From G020354785 sp964521285 (GTDB lineage Bacteria > Bacteroidota > Bacteroidia > Bacteroidales > UBA10428), in assembly GCA_964521285.1 (NCBI GenBank), contig CAZFQS010000004.1, positions 1-64,000 of the forward strand: 64,000 nucleotides of DNA. The letters run 5' to 3'. Below the pieces are notes generated by a model. That model did not search any database and was not told the DNA's origin. It saw nothing but the letters and a program-made list of their open reading frames with translations. A program made the translations under genes and the position numbers. Position 1 is the first letter of the stretch. The number at the start of each line of letters is the position of its first letter. Shown here piece by piece: positions 17,585-24,989 of this stretch.

Positions 17585-19132
17585 ATGGCACAGGACTATG
17601 GTATTCATGAAGCATTAAAAAAGCTTGGAATAAAAGATGTTAATAATGGATTGTGTACCGGTACAGTCTGGGAAGAGACATCAGGTGATTTAATAGAGTC
17701 TTATTCTCCTGTCGACGGTGAAAAAATAGCCAATATTAAACAGGCTACTAAAAAAGACTATCATAAGGTTATAACCACGGCCAGAGATACTTTTAAAAAA
17801 TGGAGGAAGATTTCCGCACCTGCTCGCGGAGAAGTGGTACGCCAGATTGGAAACGAATTAAGGGAATATAAAGAGCCACTTGGCAGGCTGGTATCATATG
17901 AAATGGGGAAAATCTTACAGGAAGGATTAGGTGAGGTTCAGGAAATGATTGATATCTGTGATTTCGCAGTTGGTCAATCCCGGCAGCTTTATGGTTTTAC
18001 TATGCATTCAGAGAGGCCGAAGCACAGAATGTATGATCAGTATCACCCGCTGGGAATCGTTGGTGTAGTTACAGCATTTAATTTCCCTGTTGCTGTATGG
18101 GCATGGAACGCCATGATTGCTATGGTGTGCGGAGATGTTGTTGTGTGGAAACCTTCTTCAAAGGTACTTCTGTGTGGAATAGCCGTACATAATATTGTAG
18201 CTAATGTTCTTAAGAAAAACAATGTTCCTGAAGGAGTACTCAATCTTGTAGCCACAAGTTCCAAATATCTTGGTAATGATATGTTTGCAGATAAAAATAT
18301 TTCTCTTATCTCATTTACCGGCTCAACACGTATAGGTAAAAAAGTCGGAGAGCTTGTCGGATCCAGATTGGGCAGGTCTATTCTGGAGCTGGGTGGTAAT
18401 AACGCAATAATTGTCACGCCTGATGCTGACCTTGAAATGGCATTACGTGCAATAGTGTTTGGAGCTGTTGGCACCTGCGGACAAAGATGTACATCAACAA
18501 GAAGAATTATTATCCATGAGTCCGTTTATGAAACATTAAAAGAAAAACTGGTTAACAGTTATAAAAAAATAAAGATTGGAAATTCATTGGATCCTGACAC
18601 CTTAGTAGGACCCCTTATTGATAAAGGTGCATCTGACATATTTATGGAAGCCATTCAGAAAGTCAAAAATGAAGGAGGTAAAATTTTATATGGGGGGTCA
18701 GTACTTGAAGGAGATGAATATTCATCAGGATGTTATGTTACACCTTGTATAGCTGAAGTTAAAAATCACTATGAGATAGTCCGGGAAGAGACTTTTGCAC
18801 CGCTTCTTTATCTTATAAAATATAAGACTCTTGATGAAGCTATTGAAATACATAATGATGTGCCCCAGGGATTGTCTTCCGCAATGTTCACAACAAATAT
18901 TCTGGAAGCTGAAAGGTTTTTATCCCATGAAGGATCAGATTGCGGTATAGCAAATATCAATATTGGAACTTCAGGAGCAGAGATTGGTGGTGCATTTGGA
19001 GGCGAAAAAGATACAGGTGGAGGCCGTGAATCAGGATCTGACGCATGGAAAGCATATATGCGCAGACAAACAAATACTATAAACTGGAGTACTGATCTTC
19101 CTTTAGCCCAGGGAATAGAGTTTAATGTTTAG
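17585..19132 (+). CDS. ALDH7-type 2-aminoadipate semialdehyde dehydrogenase
   Basis: 515 aa aldehyde dehydrogenase with full catalytic set: Asn166 (Ala-Phe-Asn-Phe-Pro), Glu268 (Leu-Glu-Leu-Gly-Gly) and nucleophile Cys302 (Gly-Gln-Arg-Cys-Thr-Ser). The C-terminal Gly-Gly-Ala-Phe-Gly-Gly-Glu-Lys-x-Thr-Gly-Gly-Gly-Arg-Glu-Ser-Gly-Ser-Asp-Ala stretch and the Asn-Asn-Ala-Ile after the Glu motif are characteristic of the antiquitin (ALDH7A1) family, which oxidises aminoadipate semialdehyde / piperideine-6-carboxylate to 2-aminoadipate. Position directly before both saccharopine genes agrees with that assignment. Length matches the family. Confidence 0.92.
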   Translation: MAQDYGIHEALKKLGIKDVNNGLCTGTVWEETSGDLIESYSPVDGEKIANIKQATKKDYHKVITTARDTFKKWRKISAPARGEVVRQIGNELREYKEPLGRLVSYEMGKILQEGLGEVQEMIDICDFAVGQSRQLYGFTMHSERPKHRMYDQYHPLGIVGVVTAFNFPVAVWAWNAMIAMVCGDVVVWKPSSKVLLCGIAVHNIVANVLKKNNVPEGVLNLVATSSKYLGNDMFADKNISLISFTGSTRIGKKVGELVGSRLGRSILELGGNNAIIVTPDADLEMALRAIVFGAVGTCGQRCTSTRRIIIHESVYETLKEKLVNSYKKIKIGNSLDPDTLVGPLIDKGASDIFMEAIQKVKNEGGKILYGGSVLEGDEYSSGCYVTPCIAEVKNHYEIVREETFAPLLYLIKYKTLDEAIEIHNDVPQGLSSAMFTTNILEAERFLSHEGSDCGIANINIGTSGAEIGGAFGGEKDTGGGRESGSDAWKAYMRRQTNTINWSTDLPLAQGIEFNV

Positions 19133-19181
19133 CTTTTTAGCAGAAGTATGAGTCTTTAATCAGAAGAACCAAAACTATAGA

Positions 19182-20387
19182 ATGAAAATTGGTATTTTAA
19201 GAGAAAGCAAAAAACCACGTGATGAAAGAGCTCCTTTATCACCTGAACAATGTAAGAACCTGGTTAAAAAATACAGTGAACTGAAAATTGTAGTTCAACC
19301 CTCTGACATTCGTTGTTTCAATGATGAAAAATATCTTAATGAAGGAATTTCCGTAAAGGAGGACTTGTCTGATTGTGATGTGCTGATGGGAGTAAAAGAG
19401 GTAAACATAGATGAGCTTATCCCTGATAAGACCTACATATTCTTTTCTCACACAATAAAAAACCAGGAGCACAACAAGAATCTTTTAAAAACAATTCTGA
19501 AAAAAAGTATACGGTTAATTGATTATGAAGTTTTAACTGATGTTAACGGATTGAGGGTTGTCGGATTTGGCCGCTTTGCGGGATTAGTGGGGGCTTACAA
19601 TGGATTGAGGGCTTATGCTTTACGGCTCGGAAGAACCGGGCCGAAACCCGTTTATTTATGCTCGGATTTGTATGAGATGAAGAATGAAATAAGGGACTTT
19701 GAAGTTCCAAATATTAACATAGCTGTTACAGGTGGAGGCAGGGTAACTCACGGGGCAATGGAATTACTGGATGCCGCAGAAGTAAGGAAAGTATCAGTTG
19801 AAGATTTTCTGAATAAATCATGTTATAATATTCCTGTCTATGTGCAACTTGAACCTGAGCATTATGTAAAACGAAAAGGTGGATTACCATTTGATCTACA
19901 GCATTTTTTTGATAATCCGGATCAATATGAAAGTAATCTTGATAGATTTTTTTCTAATACTGACATGCTTATATCTGCCGCTTACTGGGACCCCCGGGCC
20001 CCTTTACTTTTTACGCTTGAGCAGGTAAAAAACAGGGATTTCTCCATCAGGGTTATTGCTGATATAACTTGTGATATTAATGGTTCAATTCCAACAACCA
20101 AAAGGGCATCAAGAATTGAAAAACCATTTTATGATTATAACAGGATTACCGGAGAGCTGGTGGAGCCTTTTTCAAATGAAGAAAATATTACTGTCATGGC
20201 TGTTGATAACCTGCCGTGCGAACTGCCAAAGGATGCGTCTGTAGATTTTGGGCAAATGCTCTCCGATAAGGTTATTCCTGCTTTGCTGGGTGATGATCCC
20301 GGGGAAATGATTAAAAAAGCTACTATAACGTCAAACGGAAATCTTACAGAGGACTTTAGATATCTGGAGGACTGGGTAAATGAATAA
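19182..20387 (+). CDS. Saccharopine dehydrogenase, lysine-forming type (lysine-2-oxoglutarate reductase)
   Basis: 401 aa of the alanine dehydrogenase/transhydrogenase-like fold used by yeast Lys1 and by the N-terminal half of the animal/plant LKR/SDH protein. It opens with Ile-Leu-Arg-Glu-Ser-Lys-x-Pro-x-Asp-Glu-Arg; Lys72 (Val-Lys-Glu) and His90 (Ser-His-Thr) fall where yeast Lys1 has its catalytic Lys77 and His96. The nucleotide-binding Val-Thr-Gly-Gly-Gly-Arg-Val-Thr-His-Gly motif is near residue 180. In degradation it condenses lysine with 2-oxoglutarate to saccharopine. It is a stand-alone protein, unlike the eukaryotic fusion, with its partner 37 bp downstream. Confidence 0.9.
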   Translation: MKIGILRESKKPRDERAPLSPEQCKNLVKKYSELKIVVQPSDIRCFNDEKYLNEGISVKEDLSDCDVLMGVKEVNIDELIPDKTYIFFSHTIKNQEHNKNLLKTILKKSIRLIDYEVLTDVNGLRVVGFGRFAGLVGAYNGLRAYALRLGRTGPKPVYLCSDLYEMKNEIRDFEVPNINIAVTGGGRVTHGAMELLDAAEVRKVSVEDFLNKSCYNIPVYVQLEPEHYVKRKGGLPFDLQHFFDNPDQYESNLDRFFSNTDMLISAAYWDPRAPLLFTLEQVKNRDFSIRVIADITCDINGSIPTTKRASRIEKPFYDYNRITGELVEPFSNEENITVMAVDNLPCELPKDASVDFGQMLSDKVIPALLGDDPGEMIKKATITSNGNLTEDFRYLEDWVNE

Positions 20388-20424
20388 AGTAAAATTTATG
20401 GTCTAACTAATCAGATCAAACCAC

Positions 20425-21756
20425 GTGAAAAGAATATTAGTAATTGGTGCGGGTATGTCAAGTATATACCTTATTAAGTACCTTGAAGAGCAATCTCAAA
20501 TATACGGGTGGAAATTAACTGTTGCTGATATAGATGTTAATATTGTTAAGGAAAAAACATGCCCGGATACTCTGGTTACAGAACTTAATGTATTAAATGA
20601 TAGTCAAAGAGACAGCATAATACAGAAATATGATATTGTTGTCTCAATGTTGCCTGCAAATCTTCATATCCATGTTGCCAAATCATGTTTAAAATACTCA
20701 AAATTTTTGCTTACTGCTTCTTATGAGTCAGATGAAATTAAGAAAATGAGAAATGAGGTAAAAGCAAATAATTTACTCTTCTTAAATGAAATGGGCCTTG
20801 ATCCGGGATTGGATCATATGTCAGCCATGCAAATACTTGACAGGATAAGAAGTGCAGGACATGAGTTACTCGGATTCGAATCTTTTACCGGGGGTCTTAT
20901 TGCTCCGGAGTCTGACAATAATCCATGGCACTATAAGTTTTCGTGGAATCCCTCGAATGTTGTCAGGGCAGGACAAGAGGGGCCGGCAAAATTCATACAG
21001 GAAGGGAAATATAAGTATATACCTTACAACAGACTATTTCGCCGGACAGAAATCATTGAAATTGATAAATACGGAAAATTCGAAGGTTATGCGAATCGTG
21101 ATTCATTGGAATATATAGAAAAATATAATCTTCAGGGTGTGCCAACAGTCTACCGCGGGACTTTAAGAAGACCCGGATTTTGCAGGGCATGGGATGTTTT
21201 TGTTCAACTTGGTGCGACAGATGACAGTTATATTATAGAAAATTCAGAGACTCTGACCCATAAGGAGTTTATTAATTCATTTTTGTACTATAGTAAAACC
21301 GATTCGGTTGAATTAAAACTATACCATTATATGCATATCGATCAGGACTCCAGCATTATTGAAAAGCTCCGGTGGCTGGGAATTTTTGATGATACCCCTG
21401 TTGGAATAAAAAATGCTTCACCGGCAAAAATCCTTGAACATATCCTTAACAAGAAATGGAGGCTGGAACCTGAAGATAAAGATATGATTGTAATGTGGCA
21501 TAAGATAACCTATAAGGAAAAAGATAAGACAAGCCCAGCCATTCTCACGTCATCACTTTGCGTTATCGGAGAAAATATGAAGAAAACTGCTATGGCCAAA
21601 ACTGTTGGCTTACCATTGGCTATAGCGACGAAACTTGTTCTTAATGGAGAGATCAATGTTAAGGGTTTATGTATACCTACGATTAAAGAGATTTATGAGC
21701 CAGTACTTATTGAATTAAAGGGCTACGGAATTGTTTTTATTGAAAAGGAATTATAG
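20425..21756 (+). CDS. Saccharopine dehydrogenase, glutamate-forming
   Basis: 443 aa, matching yeast Lys9 and the SDH half of LKR/SDH. Residues ~4-15 carry a Rossmann Gly-Ala-Gly motif; Asn-Glu-Met-Gly-Leu-Asp-Pro-Gly-Leu-Asp-His-Met (near 120) is the family signature, followed by the Thr-Gly-Gly-Leu-Ile-Ala-Pro-Glu catalytic region and the C-terminal saccharopine domain. Cleaves saccharopine with NAD+ to glutamate and 2-aminoadipate semialdehyde, the substrate of the ALDH7 enzyme upstream. Last gene of the amino-acid cluster; a small hairpin spans its stop codon. Confidence 0.92.
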   Translation: MKRILVIGAGMSSIYLIKYLEEQSQIYGWKLTVADIDVNIVKEKTCPDTLVTELNVLNDSQRDSIIQKYDIVVSMLPANLHIHVAKSCLKYSKFLLTASYESDEIKKMRNEVKANNLLFLNEMGLDPGLDHMSAMQILDRIRSAGHELLGFESFTGGLIAPESDNNPWHYKFSWNPSNVVRAGQEGPAKFIQEGKYKYIPYNRLFRRTEIIEIDKYGKFEGYANRDSLEYIEKYNLQGVPTVYRGTLRRPGFCRAWDVFVQLGATDDSYIIENSETLTHKEFINSFLYYSKTDSVELKLYHYMHIDQDSSIIEKLRWLGIFDDTPVGIKNASPAKILEHILNKKWRLEPEDKDMIVMWHKITYKEKDKTSPAILTSSLCVIGENMKKTAMAKTVGLPLAIATKLVLNGEINVKGLCIPTIKEIYEPVLIELKGYGIVFIEKEL

Positions 21757-21773
21757 AATTGTTTTTATAATTC
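21748..21773 (+). terminator. AT-rich hairpin at the end of the amino-acid cluster
   Basis: A perfect 8-bp inverted repeat (GAATTATA / TATAATTC) with a 10-nt loop spans the stop codon of the last saccharopine gene. There is no clear T-run after it, so intrinsic termination is only possible, not shown. Confidence 0.3.
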
Positions 21774-21802
21774 ATTACAGTTTATTTGATATATAGCATA
21801 TA

Positions 21803-21840
21803 AATCCATAACTTGCCTTAACCTGATATTTTGAATATTA
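21803..21840 (+). promoter_or_regulatory. Second copy of the 38-bp promoter-region block
   Basis: Matches 35 of 38 positions with 784-821. It lies 49 bp before the ATG of the lipoprotein gene at 21889 and directly after the amino-acid cluster, so it probably gives that lipoprotein its own promoter. Similarity fades outside the block apart from the AT-rich stretch and the shared ATCATGAAAACA around the start codon. Confidence 0.45.
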
Positions 21841-21888
21841 GTTTTATCGCAATCAAATTTAAATTTTAAAATCTAAAACCTCAAAATC

Positions 21889-22443
21889 ATGAAAACAAAC
21901 CTGGTTTTACTTTTAGTACTTTCAATTTTGGCAGCTACTGCCTGTCAGAAGCAAATCGATATTGATAAGGAAAAAGAGGCAATAATAGCGGTTGTTAACG
22001 CACAATCCGAGGCTTACATGGCAAGGGATCTTGAAACAGTGTCCTCTTATATGGTCCAGGATTCTTTAAATATCCGGTTATCTGCAAATAAATGGCAATA
22101 TGAATATGAAGTAGGATGGGAAAAAGTGTCTGAATTATATGAAAAGGATTTTGCAGATGATGAAGCATGGGCAAAATATGAGAATCTGAGATATGAACGG
22201 AAGGATTTTAATATTAAAGTATATCCAAAAAGTGCCTGGGCAGTATTTAAAACAGTTTATATGTGGGAAGAAGATACTGTTACAAATAAGTGGAAAAATA
22301 TTGAAACAAGGATACTTGAAAAGGTTGATGGGGAATGGAAAATAGCATATGAATGCAATATAGGAAAATCAAGTTATAAAGAAAAAGAAGAAAAAGAAGC
22401 AGCGGAAAGTGCAGAAACTGAAAAAGAAGAATCTGCTGAGTAA
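21889..22443 (+). CDS. Lipoprotein with SnoaL/NTF2-like fold
   Basis: 184 aa. A lipoprotein signal with lipobox Ala-Thr-Ala-Cys19. Residues ~28-155 follow the SnoaL/DUF4440-like plan: an N-terminal helix with Ala-Ile-x-x-Val-x-x-Ala-Gln-Ser-Glu-Ala-Tyr, a Ser-Leu-Asn-Ile-Arg strand, and late strands with Trp-Ala-Val-Phe-Lys-Thr and a Glu-Trp-Lys-Ile-Ala ending typical of this fold. The last 25 residues are an unusual Glu/Lys-rich low-complexity tail. Function unknown; such lipoproteins often bind small ligands. It has its own promoter-like block rather than belonging to the upstream cluster. Confidence 0.8.
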   Translation: MKTNLVLLLVLSILAATACQKQIDIDKEKEAIIAVVNAQSEAYMARDLETVSSYMVQDSLNIRLSANKWQYEYEVGWEKVSELYEKDFADDEAWAKYENLRYERKDFNIKVYPKSAWAVFKTVYMWEEDTVTNKWKNIETRILEKVDGEWKIAYECNIGKSSYKEKEEKEAAESAETEKEESAE

Positions 22444-22448
22444 AAAAA

Positions 22449-22464
22449 GGGGACAGCACCCTGA
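22449..22464. repeat. REP-like half-palindrome (GGGGACAGCACCC type)
   Basis: One arm of a GC-rich element found at several intergenic sites here (30499-30529, 38033-38045, 42276-42405). It stands between the 3' ends of two convergent genes and exactly abuts the truncated frame on the minus strand. Confidence 0.5.
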
Positions 22465-22466
22465 AA

Positions 22467-22703
22467 TCATAACTCATTAATTATTTTAACGTTCTTATTG
22501 AATTGTTCCAGGGTCGGCCCAACAGGATCAGAGACATTGAACCTGGTCTTTATAAGCGGATTATCAACACCCACTGCATAATCTACATAAACTTCATTAA
22601 GAATCAGTCGTGGCAGCTGGGCAGAAACTGAAAAACTTAAAGCGAGGAAAACAATAATCAGGCTTTTCCTGACCATTTTCATCAAAAGCCTATTGTTTTG
22701 CAT
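22467..22703 (-). pseudogene. Truncated exported protein, N-terminal remnant
   Basis: 78 codons at most; the real start may be the Met at 22682. The N-terminus is a good signal peptide ending Val-Ser-Ala-Gln, followed by only ~48 residues (Leu-Asn-Glu-Val-Tyr-Val-Asp-Tyr ... Pro-Leu-Ile-Lys-Thr ... Pro-Thr-Leu-Glu-Gln). This looks like the opening strand and first helix of a TIM-barrel glycoside hydrolase, but no barrel follows. The frame stops 3-4 bases before the GC-rich repeat at 22449-22464, suggesting the rest was lost when that element arrived. It directly follows the GH51 gene's 3' side. A genuine small exported protein remains possible. Confidence 0.4.
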
Positions 22704-22728
22704 ATTGTGTTAGTCTAATAAGTACTGT

Positions 22729-24858
22729 TTATTTATCCTGTTTCAGCTCTATTTCGTAAAGGGAAATACTTAATGGAACGACCTGAATTTTTTCCGGAAC
22801 ATTCTTTAGTGAATGTTCCTCTGTCTCAATAACAGGTTCCTCTCCGGGTATATTTCTTGTACTTAGTTCCGGTGCAGCAATCCTGTACAATTTTACCTCC
22901 TTCCCGAATTTTACACCTTTAAAGTCCATGCTTATCTCCTGAACAGATTCTGTAGGATTGACGATTGCCACGGTAACTTTTTTACGGTCCTCACTAAGTG
23001 CTGCCATAACATCCAGTGGCCAGGTATCACTGCCTGAAGATATGGCGGGTTTGTCAACACCAACAGTACCTTTAACAGGATGTTGCGGGGAATTTCCACT
23101 GACTTCCAGCGGGATTGTTCCGAAATGGTAGCGGTATAGCTTAAATAAAAGTCCGATTGAACTGTAGCATGCATCATTTGCATCCCATCGCACACAGGAC
23201 GTTACAGCGGTATATCCTCCCATAGTGATAATATCTGAATGGCGGAATATCTCGTGAAGACCTTCAGCAGCACAAAGCGTCCTGAGAAATGCACTTCTCC
23301 AGCCGCCACCTGTCCATTCGTCAAGGGCAAAAGTGATGTTTTTATCTTTCAGCTCAGGAATCCTTTTCAGATATTCATTCCATGATTCGGCAACAGCCTT
23401 TACCCTGTTAGGTAACCTTCGCACCTGATCAACGAGAGGGTCATCAACAGCAATAAACTTCTGTGAATCAACATTAAATGCCATGCTGGTAACCGGATAT
23501 AAATGCTCAGCCAGGTAATCAAAATAGTCCGATGAGTGAGCCAGAAGTTGATATGACCAGTCCTCCCGTGAACCAAATTCGTAAGGCAGTTCAGCAGGGA
23601 GAGGAGGCCTGTGGTGCCTGGATGTGGTACTGGTCTCAAATGGTGTGGCACCTGATGCTATTAGTTTTATTGTTGGATCAACATCCAGCATTGCCCTGGC
23701 AAACATCTTATGTTTTAAGATATAATGTTCTATGGACATATGACCCAGTTGCCACTGTCCGTACATTTCATTGCCTATGCCCCACCACTCAACATTATAT
23801 GGCTCAGGATGACCGTTCTGTGCGCGAATTTTGCCCATGGGTGTGCTTTCCGAACCGTTGACATATTCAACCCATTGGGCTGCAGAATAAGCATCACCAA
23901 AACCAATATTTACACAAATATACGGGTCAATATTTAGCAGGTCACATAGGATCAGGAACTCTTCAGTACCAACATCATTCGATTCAACGGCATTCCAGGC
24001 ATAGTCATAACGGGGAGGCCTTTTATCGATGTCTCCTATCCCGTCACGCCAGTCATATCCGGCTAACATATTTCCGCCGGGCCAGCGATAAATTCCTGAA
24101 TTAAGTTCCCTGAGGAGGCTTACTAAATCGGCCCTGAATCCCTGTATGTTTTCTGAAGGCATCAATGATAATGCTCCAATATGAAAACTTCCCTGTCCTG
24201 TTCCTGTAATTTCCAGCCACCCATTCTCCGTGTCTTCGCCTACAGTGAAGTTTAAAGTATATTTTAAATAATCAGCGGTAAGGAAATTTATTGGTATGGT
24301 TTGCCTGTCATCTGGGCCAGAACCCCAAACGAGACTTACATTAATTCTAGCTCCGGCATCTCCGGCAAGAATTACACGGCCTGTATAACTTCTACCGGCA
24401 CGTAAGGTTAAACCGGACTGCCTAATGCCAAGGACCGTTGATCCGTCCAGCCTGATGAGTGGTGAATGCTCACCGGCGTACGGAAAATAACGGTCCATTA
24501 TTACAATATCAGCTCCGCCAACCGGTCTCCACCTGTTTTGAAATCGCCTGGTGTTTATTGGATTCAGCTTTGCAGTAGTATCCACTGGATAGAAAAACTT
24601 CCGGTCACTGAGCATTTCAGCCCATAGTCCATGTTCAAAAATATTTCCAAGAAGCTCTGTAAACATCCCGTACACATACCTGTGTATGGGGGCTCCGGTT
24701 TTGCTAATATCAATAGTTGCAACTACCTGTTCCGGAGCTTCCGAAGACTCATCATTGCTGCCGGAAAGTTCCTGAGAAAAAGCAATTTCTGTTCCGGCAA
24801 AGTAAAAAGCTGTGAGAAAAATGAAACCAGCAAGGCTCCATTTTGGCTTAAGTTTCAT
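22729..24858 (-). CDS. Secreted GH51 alpha-L-arabinofuranosidase
   Basis: 709 aa. A signal peptide with a long hydrophobic core (residues 1-29), a short Ser/Glu linker, an N-terminal beta domain with a CBM4-like jelly roll (~110-235), the GH51 barrel (~240-600) and a C-terminal beta-sandwich. Acid/base Glu364 is in Trp-Gly-Ile-Gly-Asn-Glu, and nucleophile Glu514 in Ala-Leu-Asp-Glu-Trp. Retaining removal of terminal arabinofuranose from arabinan or arabinoxylan is the family activity. No transporter or regulator sits beside it; with the GH115 gene further along it fits breakdown of decorated xylan. Confidence 0.92.
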   Translation of the reverse strand: MKLKPKWSLAGFIFLTAFYFAGTEIAFSQELSGSNDESSEAPEQVVATIDISKTGAPIHRYVYGMFTELLGNIFEHGLWAEMLSDRKFFYPVDTTAKLNPINTRRFQNRWRPVGGADIVIMDRYFPYAGEHSPLIRLDGSTVLGIRQSGLTLRAGRSYTGRVILAGDAGARINVSLVWGSGPDDRQTIPINFLTADYLKYTLNFTVGEDTENGWLEITGTGQGSFHIGALSLMPSENIQGFRADLVSLLRELNSGIYRWPGGNMLAGYDWRDGIGDIDKRPPRYDYAWNAVESNDVGTEEFLILCDLLNIDPYICVNIGFGDAYSAAQWVEYVNGSESTPMGKIRAQNGHPEPYNVEWWGIGNEMYGQWQLGHMSIEHYILKHKMFARAMLDVDPTIKLIASGATPFETSTTSRHHRPPLPAELPYEFGSREDWSYQLLAHSSDYFDYLAEHLYPVTSMAFNVDSQKFIAVDDPLVDQVRRLPNRVKAVAESWNEYLKRIPELKDKNITFALDEWTGGGWRSAFLRTLCAAEGLHEIFRHSDIITMGGYTAVTSCVRWDANDACYSSIGLLFKLYRYHFGTIPLEVSGNSPQHPVKGTVGVDKPAISSGSDTWPLDVMAALSEDRKKVTVAIVNPTESVQEISMDFKGVKFGKEVKLYRIAAPELSTRNIPGEEPVIETEEHSLKNVPEKIQVVPLSISLYEIELKQDK

Positions 24859-24949
24859 TTTTTAAGGATTAAATTTATGCTTATTGTTAAGTTTACAATT
24901 CCGGTATATAAACCTGCCTGTTCAGTTTTAAAATTCAAAACTTCCCCCC

Positions 24950-24988
24950 TTAATCCTTTTATCCTTAATCCTTAATCCCTAATCCTAA
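24950..24988. repeat. Short imperfect tandem repeat (TTAATCC/CTAATCC)
   Basis: About five tandem copies of a TTAATCC-like heptamer lie between the GH51 and MscS genes. A similar pyrimidine-rich run (ATTCCC/CTAATCC) lies at 29636-29684. Low-complexity spacer with no coding potential. Confidence 0.5.
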
Positions 24989-24989
24989 T

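Noticed and set aside
9405..21756. Forward alpha-aminoadipate lysine biosynthesis
   Set aside because: No homocitrate synthase or LysW/LysX/LysZ-type or Lys2 gene; a citrate-lyase pair and an oxidising ALDH7 point to breakdown.
23532..23861. Plus-strand frames inside the GH51 gene
   Set aside because: Antisense to the catalytic barrel with its acid/base region; no signal or domain.
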